Assembly: GCA_002352445.1 (NCBI GenBank)
Contig: DEIL01000218.1
Location: 1-24,101, forward strand
Reading direction: 5' to 3'
Source: Desulfobulbaceae bacterium UBA2775
Lineage (GTDB): Bacteria; Desulfobacterota; Desulfobulbia; Desulfobulbales; Desulfocapsaceae
DNA: 24,101 nucleotides
The notes beneath the pieces were generated by a model. The model searched no databases, was not told the origin of the DNA, and was given only the letters and a program-made list of their open reading frames with translations. Below are positions 8,913 to 17,571 of this stretch, piece after piece. How positions within the stretch are numbered: position 1 is the first letter of the stretch; the number at the start of each line of letters is the position of its first letter. A program made the position numbers and the translations under genes.

Positions 8913-8921
8913 ACCTCCCCT
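8913..8921 (-). promoter_or_regulatory. Strong ribosome binding site that sets an unusual start
   Basis: On the minus strand AGGGGAGGT is followed after four bases (CGAC) by ATC, the proposed first codon of the radical SAM gene. It lies in the short gap after the ftsZ stop (8929-8931). No standard start codon occurs in any frame at a workable distance. Confidence 0.55.
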
Positions 8922-8928
8922 GCTTGAA

Positions 8929-10149
8929 TTAATTTGCTTTTTTACGCAGATAGGTCGGCGTTTCTAAATAATCGTCATTCCAGTTCAGGGGATTGCCGTC
9001 TTCCTCATCAGGTACATCGGAAGAGCTCAGATTGTCAAACATATCAAAATTTGAACCGGGCAAGGGTGTCACTCTCGGATGTCGGTTTGGAGTGGCAGGA
9101 GATCCTGTCAGGGCTTTTTGGGGTTCCTTCTTAAGCGGTTGTTTTTTACTATGCTCTTTCACCGGAGTAATAGTCTCTTTGTTGCTGATAATATCTCCAA
9201 CTCCTGTCGCAATAACAGTGACATGCAACTCATCACCCAGGGCATCATCATACAGGGCTCCAATTACAACTTTAGCATCGTCATCAACTTTTTCCTGAAT
9301 CAGAGCAGAAGCTTCCATAAACTCAGACATGGCAAAACTTTCTTCGGTGGCTGAGATATTAATAAGTAAACCACGGGCACCATCAATACCAAAATCCTCA
9401 AGTAGCTGATTATCAATCGCCTTTGTTGCTGCCTCTGTTGCTCTGTTTTCTCCGGAAGCACACCCTGATCCCATGATAGCCGGGCCCACTTCTCTCATAA
9501 CTGTCCGCAGATCTGCAAAGTCTGCATTAATTAAACCAGGCACATTAATCAGATCCGTAATACCTTTTACAGCCTGGAGCAGTACATTATCAGCCATTGC
9601 CAGCATATCAGTAAGTTTACTGTTTTTCTGCATGATGGAGAGAAGCCTGTCATTTGGCACAGTGATAATAGTATCGGCATACTTCTGCAGTTCCTGCCAC
9701 CCTTCCTCGGCATTTCGGGCTCGATATTTCCCCTCAAAGCTAAAGGGTTTTGTGACTACAGCTACGGTCAGGGCACCAAGTTCCTTGCTCGCCTTGGCCA
9801 TAACAGGTGCTGCTCCGGTCCCCGTTCCTCCGCCAAGTCCGGCTGTAACAAAGACCATATCACTTCCCTTAAGAACCTCTTTGACTTCTTCCAGAGACTC
9901 AAGGGCGGCCAGATTCCCTGTTTCAGGGTCGGCACCCGCCCCAAGTCCCTTGGTAATACCAGGGCCTATCTGAAGACAGATATCAGCTTTTGACTGCTGC
10001 AAAGCCTGTTTATCAGTATTCGCTGTAATGAACTCAACGCCCTGAAGTCTATTGGCAACCATGGTATTAATGGCATTACCTCCACCACCGCCGATACCAA
10101 TAACTTTGACTACTGCAACTCCTTCCGATTCAGGCATTCTGAACGGCAT
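8929..10149 (-). CDS. ftsZ: Cell division protein FtsZ
   Basis: The 406-residue tubulin-like GTPase that forms the division ring. Visible are the N-terminal IGIGGGGGNA loop (17-26), the GTP signature GGGTGTG (106-112) and the T7 loop NADFADL (208-214) that completes the neighbour's active site. A variable linker rich in Pro/Ser/Asp is followed by the conserved C-terminal peptide DYLETPTYLRKKAN, the docking site for FtsA and other partners. The frame is open upstream to 10179, but the chosen ATG has GGGGGGT just before it and gives the usual FtsZ N-terminus. A 110-base gap separates it from ftsA; no clear promoter is visible there. All key residues are intact, in contrast to FtsI in the same cluster. 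Confidence 0.97.
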   Translation of the reverse strand: MPFRMPESEGVAVVKVIGIGGGGGNAINTMVANRLQGVEFITANTDKQALQQSKADICLQIGPGITKGLGAGADPETGNLAALESLEEVKEVLKGSDMVFVTAGLGGGTGTGAAPVMAKASKELGALTVAVVTKPFSFEGKYRARNAEEGWQELQKYADTIITVPNDRLLSIMQKNSKLTDMLAMADNVLLQAVKGITDLINVPGLINADFADLRTVMREVGPAIMGSGCASGENRATEAATKAIDNQLLEDFGIDGARGLLINISATEESFAMSEFMEASALIQEKVDDDAKVVIGALYDDALGDELHVTVIATGVGDIISNKETITPVKEHSKKQPLKKEPQKALTGSPATPNRHPRVTPLPGSNFDMFDNLSSSDVPDEEDGNPLNWNDDYLETPTYLRKKAN

Positions 10150-10259
10150 GTAACCCCCCTGGTTTATTCTTAAAACCACCGCCGCCTTCGACGATTATGA
10201 ATATTTTGCTGTAACAATATAACATCTGCACAATTCCACTGAAACAAAAAATTATTGGA

Positions 10260-11546
10260 TCACATAATTTTTTTGAGCCAGTCCTTCACCCTGCCGACAA
10301 CAGTCTGTTCCTGCCTGAAACTCTCTTTATGCTTATTTCTTCCAAACATAACGAGACCCACGCCTGTTGTACATCGCGGACTGTGCAGATCCTCCACCCG
10401 ACCTGTCACGCCGGTCGGATAACCAATTCTCACCGGCAAATCAAAAATCTGTTCGGCCAGCTCCACAAGATTCGGAAGTAAGGCTGTACCGCCGGTGAGA
10501 ACAACCCCACCGTTGATTTTATTCTTTTGACCCGATGCAATAAGCTCCCGATTCATCATCTCGAGTATCTCAACGATTCTTGCCTCGAGTATATCGACAA
10601 GAACTTTCTGAGTCACCTTTCTGGGCTCACGGTCTCCTACTGTGGGAACATCAACAACAAGATTTGGTTTTATAACCGAGGAAATGGCACCGCCGTAATC
10701 TTCTTTCAGCCGTTCCGCTTCCTGCAGTGGAGTTCGCAGTCCAACTGAAATATCATTAGTCAGATTGTGACCCCCCAGCCCAATTTCACTTGTGTGACGA
10801 ATAGTTCCATCACAGAATACTGCCAGATCCGTAGTTCCTCCCCCGATATCAATGAGGGCAACACCCAGTTCCATCTCATCGGAACTCAAAACAGCATTCG
10901 CTGAGGCGATGGACTCCAGGACAAGCTCCGCCACTTCCAGGCCTGCCTTATTGCAACAGGTTACCACATTATGTACAGCGCCAATATCAGCGGTTACAAT
11001 ATGAACATTCGTTACCAGTCGTACTCCGGACATACCCACCGGGTTTTGAATTCCGGTATGGTCATCCACCATATACTCCTGTGGCATAACATGGATAACC
11101 CGCTGGTTTTCAGATATTTTAACTGTTCTTGCAGCAGCTAAAACTTCATCAATATCAGCCTGTTTAATCTCTCGATTATTAATGGCCAGAATTCCCGGGC
11201 TGTTAAATCCTTTGATGTGATTTCCGGCAATCCCGACATATACATACACCGAACTAAGATCACATTTTGCTGTCTCTCCGGCAAGTGCAACCGCCCGCTG
11301 AATAGAGCTAACGGTACTTTCAATATTGACGACGACGCCCTTTTTCAACCCCTGGGACGGTGCTGTTCCAACACCAATTATTTCTATGCCGTCATCAAAG
11401 ATCTCGCCAACTACGCAAAACACCTTTGTTGTACCAATATCAAGGCCAACTACAAGTTCTCCATGCTCCTGGTCAATGGTACCGTCGTACTCACTGCCAG
11501 GGATATGAATCTCCGGGACTTCGTCAACTTTATTTTTCTCAGTCAT
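10260..11546 (-). CDS. ftsA: Cell division protein FtsA
   Basis: A 428-residue actin-like protein that tethers FtsZ to the inner membrane. The phosphate-1 loop is VGLDIGTTK (33-41), and the second phosphate loop is LIDIGGGTTDLAVF. The C-terminus GRVKDWLKKIM is an amphipathic helix of the membrane-binding type. The protein starts with an acidic extension of about 30 residues before the usual FtsA beginning; there is no better internal start. A 220-base gap with repeated sequence precedes it, much larger than other gaps in the cluster, so an extra promoter there is possible. No clear ribosome site precedes the ATG. Confidence 0.96.
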   Translation of the reverse strand: MTEKNKVDEVPEIHIPGSEYDGTIDQEHGELVVGLDIGTTKVFCVVGEIFDDGIEIIGVGTAPSQGLKKGVVVNIESTVSSIQRAVALAGETAKCDLSSVYVYVGIAGNHIKGFNSPGILAINNREIKQADIDEVLAAARTVKISENQRVIHVMPQEYMVDDHTGIQNPVGMSGVRLVTNVHIVTADIGAVHNVVTCCNKAGLEVAELVLESIASANAVLSSDEMELGVALIDIGGGTTDLAVFCDGTIRHTSEIGLGGHNLTNDISVGLRTPLQEAERLKEDYGGAISSVIKPNLVVDVPTVGDREPRKVTQKVLVDILEARIVEILEMMNRELIASGQKNKINGGVVLTGGTALLPNLVELAEQIFDLPVRIGYPTGVTGRVEDLHSPRCTTGVGLVMFGRNKHKESFRQEQTVVGRVKDWLKKIM

Positions 11547-11766
11547 TAATGATATTCTCGTAAAAACTTATTTTTTTTATATGAAAGTCGTGTGTTCCAT
11601 AAAAGAAGAAAGAGTCGGATAGGTGTTGCCACAACAAGTAAGCGAGCATGCAAGACTCCGATCCACAACTTGCGAGAACGTTTGGCGATACCTCTCTGAC
11701 TCCCGACTACACAGCTTTCATGCCTCGTTGTGAAATGTATTTCATAGTGGTTAGATGGCAGCAAAA
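11547..11766. repeat. ftsQ-ftsA gap with inverted and dispersed repeats
   Basis: This 220-base gap holds an imperfect 13-base inverted repeat, ATGAAAGTCGTGT (11581-11593) against ACACAGCTTTCAT (11709-11721), 141 bases end to end. Its outer parts (11576-11619 and 11732-11754) resemble the mraY-murF gap at 18656-18720. Inside is a small stem TGTTGccaCAACA and two CCACAAC repeats. A short minus-strand reading frame crosses it but has no support as a gene. It could be a degenerate small mobile element or a regulatory segment ahead of ftsA. Confidence 0.5.
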
Positions 11767-12753
11767 TCAACCTGATTCACTCTGTGCAACAAGCACCTTA
11801 TCATTAAAATAATCCATCCGGATATATTCGACACGGGATATTATTTCTTCTCCCTTCTGTTTTTTATAGAGGGCCTGAAGAACTCTTAGTAATTTCTCAT
11901 ATTTCTTCTTAGTGTTACCATCTCCAAAAAAAATCGGAAACGGATATTCCACCAGATAAACCACCAGTTCACCCGCCGGGTTCACGTAAATCTCAGAAAC
12001 TGCTTGTGCAGGCAGATGCGGGTCATTGCTGTTCACCTTCTGCAAAAAAAGCAATACTTCGTTAAGCGCTTTTTGTTTGATATCCTGATCAGTAACCTCT
12101 GTCAGTCCTGTTATAATAGGAAAATCTACATTACCCCCAACTGTGACTGACTTAAATGGAACACCCTTCCTGTTAATATAGTATAACTGATCAGGATCTG
12201 AAGCTGTAGAGTGAAGCAGTGCAACGGGCACATACTCTTTAATCTCAATTTCAACTGTTGACGGCCAATTTCGCTTCACTTTTGCTGAAGAAACCCAGGG
12301 GTTTTGCAGCAGACGCTCTTCGATTTCCGCTGTTTCCATACCCATGAGGCTTGTTTGATGGAGAATAATCTGTGATTGCTCACGGAGTTGTTCATTCGAA
12401 ATAAAATTGCAACCGGAGAAACCCAGCTCAGCTACCTGGAAAAACGAAAGAGAGACCAGTCCTTTCTCTACCCATATCCTCCCACCTGAAAAGACAAGCC
12501 ATCCTGCCCCTGTTATGAAAAGGAAGAGAAAGACCCACCTGTATAGGAGTTTTCCCCTGGTTACAGGTCTGCCATACCCCTCATTTTTCTTCCTTTTCTT
12601 TTCACTAACCAGATATTTAATCCTGGATAATGACCATCTCCTTTTCTGTTGATGCAATCCATGATCTCCTGGGACAGCTTGAAGTGGAAATCCCCTGCTC
12701 TGGTAACCGGAACCCGATTTCTTCTTTTTAAATAAAGAGAGTGCAATCTTCAT
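11767..12753 (-). CDS. ftsQ: Cell division protein FtsQ
   Basis: A 328-residue bitopic division protein. A long basic cytoplasmic tail of about 70 residues, rich in Lys and Arg, leads to one membrane helix (about 71-90). The periplasmic POTRA domain follows (about 103-172, beginning FFQVAELGFSGC and ending near VEIEIKEYVPVALL), then the FtsQ/DivIB beta domain. FtsQ links early and late divisome proteins and partners FtsL and FtsB. It is assigned from this architecture and from its place between murB and ftsA. The start lies two bases after the murB stop, with no clear ribosome site, so it is probably translated by coupling. There is no ddl gene between murB and ftsQ. Confidence 0.92.
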   Translation of the reverse strand: MKIALSLFKKKKSGSGYQSRGFPLQAVPGDHGLHQQKRRWSLSRIKYLVSEKKRKKNEGYGRPVTRGKLLYRWVFLFLFITGAGWLVFSGGRIWVEKGLVSLSFFQVAELGFSGCNFISNEQLREQSQIILHQTSLMGMETAEIEERLLQNPWVSSAKVKRNWPSTVEIEIKEYVPVALLHSTASDPDQLYYINRKGVPFKSVTVGGNVDFPIITGLTEVTDQDIKQKALNEVLLFLQKVNSNDPHLPAQAVSEIYVNPAGELVVYLVEYPFPIFFGDGNTKKKYEKLLRVLQALYKKQKGEEIISRVEYIRMDYFNDKVLVAQSESG

Positions 12754-12755
12754 GA

Positions 12756-13679
12756 TTATATAAAATGAATTTCTGGTTCAAGATCTATCCCACTATCCAG
12801 TTTGACCTTTTCCTGTATATTGCACATCAGGGTAAGCACATCAGCAGCAGTTGCACCATCGTAGTTAACAAGAAAATTGGCGTGATTTTCAGACACTTTT
12901 GCTCCACCAACTTTCACTCCCTTAAAGCCACTGGCCTCAATCAATCTACCTGCAATGTCATTTACCGGATTTTTAAAAAAAGATCCGGCTGTTGCATAGC
13001 TGCCCGGTTGCTTTTCTTTTCTTTTCTTCTGAAGAGTTTGACTATACTCTCTTATTTTTCCAGGCTCATCCCGTTCCATTCGAAACGTAACCTCCACCAC
13101 AATTGGTTTACAGGAAAACTTGCGGTAATCATGCCAACATCTATAGCCAAAGTTCAAGTCTTTTCTGCCTATTACCTGTTCGCCTGCATCACTCACCAGG
13201 GTAAGGTTTTCTATTACCGAGGATAACTCGCTTCCCCAGGCTCCGGCGTTCATGATAACAGCCCCTCCCACCGTCCCGGGGATACCACCGGCAAACTCCA
13301 ATCCAGTCAACCCTCTCTCCATACAGTTCAATGCCAGACGGCCAAGACTGCAACCACCTCCGACCCTGACATCAGTATCGATTGAACTGTTCCCGGAACA
13401 GCTGGAAATGGCTCGAAACTCTTCACCGAGAATCAAGATCACACCCGGAAAGCCATTATCCCGGACTAACAGGTTAGTCCCCCTGCCGATAACCCGCCAT
13501 TCCACTCTCTCTTTTGCAAAAAACTTAATTATCCGGGAAAGCTCATCTATCTTGTCGACTTTAATAACTGCATCTGCCGGTCCACCGATAGAAAAGGACG
13601 TGTATTGACTCAACAGACAGTTCCACTCCACCGGATGTGAAACAAGATCTGCCAGGTTTTCCCGCTGGAAACTATTCAT
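12756..13679 (-). CDS. murB: UDP-N-acetylenolpyruvoylglucosamine reductase MurB
   Basis: A 307-residue flavoenzyme that reduces UDP-GlcNAc-enolpyruvate to UDP-MurNAc with NADPH. FAD-domain motifs are TSFSIGGPAD (27-36) and GRGTNLLVRDNGF (65-77). The stretch GLEFAGGIPGTVGGAVIMNAGAWG (about 126-149) is strongly conserved in the family. The proton-donor serine is in AGSFFKNP (S233), the arginine in FGYRCW (R180), and a glutamate near the C-terminus (E301 or E303) completes the catalytic set. GTGGAG lies just before the ATG. It begins 11 bases after the murC stop. Confidence 0.96.
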   Translation of the reverse strand: MNSFQRENLADLVSHPVEWNCLLSQYTSFSIGGPADAVIKVDKIDELSRIIKFFAKERVEWRVIGRGTNLLVRDNGFPGVILILGEEFRAISSCSGNSSIDTDVRVGGGCSLGRLALNCMERGLTGLEFAGGIPGTVGGAVIMNAGAWGSELSSVIENLTLVSDAGEQVIGRKDLNFGYRCWHDYRKFSCKPIVVEVTFRMERDEPGKIREYSQTLQKKRKEKQPGSYATAGSFFKNPVNDIAGRLIEASGFKGVKVGGAKVSENHANFLVNYDGATAADVLTLMCNIQEKVKLDSGIDLEPEIHFI

Positions 13680-13690
13680 TTCTCCACTCT

Positions 13691-15073
13691 CTACTGCTCT
13701 CTTTTCAGAACTCCGAGCAATTCTTCTCCTACCATGACAATATTTCCTGCTCCAAGAGTCAGTACCAGGTCTCCTTCCTGCAGATGGGGAATCAGCTCTA
13801 CAGCCATATCCTCAACCTGTTCCATATACATGGTATGTTTTTGCCCATGTTTCTTTGCAGCCTCGAGCAGACCAGCACTTGTCACACCTTCAAGGGGCTC
13901 TTCGCTTGCCGCATAAATGTCTGTCATTACCAGCAAATCCGCTCTATGAAAACAAGTTTGAAACTCTTTAAACAGGGCTTCGGTTCTTGTATACCTGTGT
14001 GGCTGGAAGAGGACAACGAGCCGTTTATTCGGCCACGCTTCTTTTATTGCCGACAACGTTGCCCTGATTTCAGTAGGATGGTGTCCGTAATCATCAACTA
14101 CTGTGATATTTTTGCATTCCCCTTTTTTCTCCATCCTGCGCTGGACACCTGCAAAACTTTGCAGTCCCTCCTTGATCGTTTTAAAAGGAACCTGAAGTTC
14201 CAGACCAACACAAATTGCAGCCAGGGCATTATACACATTATGCTTTCCCGGCGGAGCAATGGAGAGTGACCCAAGCTCCCTGCCTCTATTTTTTACAGTA
14301 AAATGGACCCTCCCCTCCTCGCAAAAGAGGTTATCTCCATAAATGTCCGCCTGTGGTGTCAAACCATACGTTATCGTCCTCTTTTTTATCTCCGGCAGAA
14401 CCTCTGCAATACTCTGGTCATCAAGACAGACTATGGCGGCACCGTAAAAGGGAACTTTATCAATAAACTCCAGAAATGTTGCTTTAATATGATCGAGATC
14501 ACGGTAGTGATCCAGATGCTCAAGGTCAATATTGGTCACTACTTCCAATACCGGAGACAGCTTAAGAAAGGAGCCATCACTTTCATCTGCTTCAGCAACC
14601 AGGAACTCACCTGCCCCGAGTTTTGCATTCCCCCCGAGTGCATCGACCTTGCCCCCTATCACAATAGTCGGATCCAAACCTCCATTTGTCAGCATCCAAC
14701 CGACCATGGCAGTTGTTGATGTTTTACCATGACTGCCGGCTATGGCAATGCCATATTTTTTCAGGCGCATCAGTTCTGCCAGCATCTCCGCCCGCATAAT
14801 AACAGGGATAAGTTTTTCCCGTGCTTCTTGAACCTCAGGATTAGTGGTAGAAATAGCCGAGGAGGTGACAACCACATCTGCACCATCTATCCATTCACTT
14901 CTATGTCCTTTGAAGATTATGCCGCCGAGACTTCCTAATTTCTCAGTAATTGCAGAACTGCTCAAATCCGATCCGGAAACCTTATAGCCAAGGTTCAACA
15001 ATAACTCGGCTATACCGCTCATACCTATACCGCCGATGCCGACAAAATGAATATGTTTAGTTTTTCTGTGCAT
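13691..15073 (-). CDS. murC: UDP-N-acetylmuramate--L-alanine ligase MurC
   Basis: A 460-residue ATP-dependent ligase that adds L-alanine to UDP-MurNAc. The N-terminal nucleotide fold HFVGIGGIGMSGIAELL is the classic MurC signature. The ATP loop AGSHGKTST is at 112-120, and the central domain contains DEHLD-like and ADESDGSF motifs of the Mur ligase family. Length is normal. The start codon follows the murG stop by two bases. The C-terminal domain is complete, including VVLFQPHRYTRT. Confidence 0.97.
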   Translation of the reverse strand: MHRKTKHIHFVGIGGIGMSGIAELLLNLGYKVSGSDLSSSAITEKLGSLGGIIFKGHRSEWIDGADVVVTSSAISTTNPEVQEAREKLIPVIMRAEMLAELMRLKKYGIAIAGSHGKTSTTAMVGWMLTNGGLDPTIVIGGKVDALGGNAKLGAGEFLVAEADESDGSFLKLSPVLEVVTNIDLEHLDHYRDLDHIKATFLEFIDKVPFYGAAIVCLDDQSIAEVLPEIKKRTITYGLTPQADIYGDNLFCEEGRVHFTVKNRGRELGSLSIAPPGKHNVYNALAAICVGLELQVPFKTIKEGLQSFAGVQRRMEKKGECKNITVVDDYGHHPTEIRATLSAIKEAWPNKRLVVLFQPHRYTRTEALFKEFQTCFHRADLLVMTDIYAASEEPLEGVTSAGLLEAAKKHGQKHTMYMEQVEDMAVELIPHLQEGDLVLTLGAGNIVMVGEELLGVLKREQ

Positions 15074-15075
15074 TT

Positions 15076-16188
15076 TCAGTTAACCATATCAATTGTCTCG
15101 AGACAGCAGGCCACTATCTTTGTTGCTGCATCGGGAAATGAAAGTTTCTTCATTGCAGTTCCCATTTCAGTTAATCCCTCAGGGTTACAAATCAGATTAG
15201 CTATACATTGAGCCAGAATCGTTGCCGATAAATCTTTCTCCTGATAGAGCAGTGCCCCTCCTCCCTGCACATAGTATTCACCATTTTTTGTCTGATGATC
15301 GTCGGCAGCATAGGGGTAAGGGATTAAGATTGCAGGTTTTCCAAGAACAGCGATCTCTGACAGAGTAGTCGCACCAGCCCTTGACACCAGCAGGTCGGTT
15401 CTTGCGTACACCTTGTCCATCTCCTTAAAAAATGGCTTAACTTCAGCCTTTATGCCTGCCCTTGCATATACTTCGAGAACCTTTGCAGCATCCTTCGTCC
15501 CTGTCTGGTGTATGAGATGAATCTTAGACGACAACTCCCGATCTTCCAGAAGAAACGCCTCCATTACCAACTTATTCACCATTTGCGCTCCCTGACTGCC
15601 GCCAAGCACAAGCAATGTAGGCTTTTCCAATATTCCTCCAATGCGTTTTTTCCCAAGGAGGTCAAGTATATTTACTCGGATTGGATTCCCCGTGTGGACA
15701 GTTTTCCCGGAAGAAAAATATTTGTCACTGCCCGGCAAAGAGAGACAGACCCTGTCCACAATCCTGCCCAGCTTACGATTGGCCAGCCCGGGAATTGAAT
15801 TCTGTTCATGGATCACCGTCGGAATACCACAACTTTTCCCGGCAGCAACCACCGGACCGGTAACATAACCGCCGACTCCTAAAATAATATCAGGACAAAA
15901 CTTTTTAATTATCCTCACTGCCTGCACATATGACAGAGGAAGAGTCGCGACAGCCTTGATCAGCTGAGCAGGTTTTTTTCCCTTTACCCCATAACTGACA
16001 ATGGACTCACTGTTGAACCCATATTGTGTAAGAGCAGCAGTGTCCATTTTCCGACGGGTACCGACAAAAAGAATTTCGGTATCCGGTCGTATTCGTCTGA
16101 ACTCCTGGGCAGTTGCAATAGCTGGAAACAAATGCCCCCCGGTACCTCCACCCGTCAGAAGTAACCGTATAGGCCTTTTCCCTGCCAA
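15076..16188 (-). CDS. murG: Lipid II synthase MurG (GlcNAc transferase)
   Basis: A 370-residue peripheral membrane glycosyltransferase that adds GlcNAc to lipid I to make lipid II. The N-terminal GGGTGGHLFPA loop (about 13-23), HEQNSIPGLANR and the C-terminal sugar-nucleotide region SRAGATTLSE are all present. The start is a TTG that touches the murD stop codon, with AAGGGG about nine bases upstream. An in-frame stop precedes it, so no earlier start is possible. In most bacteria ftsW lies directly before murG; here there is no space for even a remnant. Confidence 0.96.
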   Translation of the reverse strand: MAGKRPIRLLLTGGGTGGHLFPAIATAQEFRRIRPDTEILFVGTRRKMDTAALTQYGFNSESIVSYGVKGKKPAQLIKAVATLPLSYVQAVRIIKKFCPDIILGVGGYVTGPVVAAGKSCGIPTVIHEQNSIPGLANRKLGRIVDRVCLSLPGSDKYFSSGKTVHTGNPIRVNILDLLGKKRIGGILEKPTLLVLGGSQGAQMVNKLVMEAFLLEDRELSSKIHLIHQTGTKDAAKVLEVYARAGIKAEVKPFFKEMDKVYARTDLLVSRAGATTLSEIAVLGKPAILIPYPYAADDHQTKNGEYYVQGGGALLYQEKDLSATILAQCIANLICNPEGLTEMGTAMKKLSFPDAATKIVACCLETIDMVN

Positions 16189-17571
16189 TTACAGTACCCC
16201 TTCTAGCTGCCCGGAGTTATTAAGTGCTCTCACTTCCTCTTTAAAAGCCCTGCCACGATGATCATAACCTGTAAACATGTCAAAACTGGCGCAGGCAGGA
16301 GAAAGCAGTACAGAGTCTCCAGGGTTAGCACCTTCTGCAGCCTTTTGCACTGCATCTTTCATTGATGCCGCCTTTACAATATTCACCGATCCGAAAAGCG
16401 CCTCCTCAAGAAGATCAGAAGATTCTCCTATTGCCACCAGCATTTCCACCTTCTCTGACACACTTGGCTTCAACAGGGTGTAGTCGTCACCCTTGTCACG
16501 CCCGCCTGCTATGAGAATTACTTTACCTTCAAGTTGATCAAGGGCGGCAACAACTGCTCCGGTATTCGTCGCCTTTGAATCGTTATAAAATTTGACACCA
16601 CCCAGTTCATGCACAAATTCCATTCTGTGCTCTAAGGGCGAGAACCCATTCAATCCGCTCTGTATCTGCTCACGGGTACAGCCAAGATGTCTGGCCGCAA
16701 GAATTGCCGGAGCGCTGTTGCAAACACTAACCTGACTATTTAAGAGTGTTGAAGCAAGAGGATATTTTTCACTTTCACCACCCGGATACAATACAACATC
16801 AGTCCCTGATATCCCAGCCACAAATTTCTCATCAGCGCCAAACCTGACAATTTCTGATAAAAGATTCTCAGGGAATTTTGTACATTCAGGGTCATCTCCA
16901 TTTATAATTGCCATATCCCCTTCTTTCTGGCAGGAAAAAATTTTCATTTTAGTCTTACGATATTCCTGGAGACTTCCATGCCTGTCAAGGTGGTCAGGGC
17001 TTACATTAAGCAAAATTGCCACATCAGGGGAAAAATCCCCTGCCCTCTCCAGTTGAAAACTTGATACTTCAAGAACAAGCAGGTCAATTTCGTGAGGGTC
17101 AAGGAAATAATCAAAAAGAGAGGTACCTATATTTCCCCCGACAAAAACCCGTTTTCCAGCACCTCTCAGCAACTCACCAATAAGTTTGGTAACAGTCGTT
17201 TTGCCGTTTGTTCCTGTAATGGCAACTATAGGCTTATCGACGTTTGCAGATGTAAAAGCGAGTTCTCCGGCGACAGCAACACCCTTCTGACGAAGTTCAT
17301 CCATCAACGGTGTAACATTGCTGATACCCGGACTTACAATAACAATATCAGCCTGCCCCAGAAATTCGGACGTATGCTCCCCAATTTCCAGGTGGATCCC
17401 TTCCATGTCAACAAAGCCTTCTTCTTTTGCAAACTTCTCTTCCGATCTGATATCAGAAATAAAGACTTCGGCTTTCTGGTGCAAGGCGTATCTGACAGCT
17501 GCCCATCCGGATACTCCAAGACCCATTACAGCCACTTTTGTTCCAGGTGATATTTTGAGTTTTTTATCCAT
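16189..17571 (-). CDS. murD: UDP-N-acetylmuramoylalanine--D-glutamate ligase MurD
   Basis: A 460-residue ATP-dependent ligase adding D-glutamate to UDP-MurNAc-L-Ala. The N-terminal fold has VMGLGVSGWAA (15-25), the ATP loop is TGTNGKTT (119-126), and HRMEFV and NDSKATN follow in the later domains. It overlaps the mraY stop by one base (TAATG) and its own stop directly abuts the murG start. It is complete and shows no sign of damage around the junction where ftsW is missing. Confidence 0.97.
   Translation of the reverse strand: MDKKLKISPGTKVAVMGLGVSGWAAVRYALHQKAEVFISDIRSEEKFAKEEGFVDMEGIHLEIGEHTSEFLGQADIVIVSPGISNVTPLMDELRQKGVAVAGELAFTSANVDKPIVAITGTNGKTTVTKLIGELLRGAGKRVFVGGNIGTSLFDYFLDPHEIDLLVLEVSSFQLERAGDFSPDVAILLNVSPDHLDRHGSLQEYRKTKMKIFSCQKEGDMAIINGDDPECTKFPENLLSEIVRFGADEKFVAGISGTDVVLYPGGESEKYPLASTLLNSQVSVCNSAPAILAARHLGCTREQIQSGLNGFSPLEHRMEFVHELGGVKFYNDSKATNTGAVVAALDQLEGKVILIAGGRDKGDDYTLLKPSVSEKVEMLVAIGESSDLLEEALFGSVNIVKAASMKDAVQKAAEGANPGDSVLLSPACASFDMFTGYDHRGRAFKEEVRALNNSGQLEGVL

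Noticed and set aside
10150..10179. Start of ftsZ at 10179
   Set aside because: The ATG at 10149 has a strong GGGGGGT site and gives the standard FtsZ N-terminus.
11546..11770. Minus-strand reading frame of 74 codons filling the ftsQ-ftsA gap
   Set aside because: It overlaps both neighbours, has no ribosome site or recognisable domain, and lies in repeat sequence.
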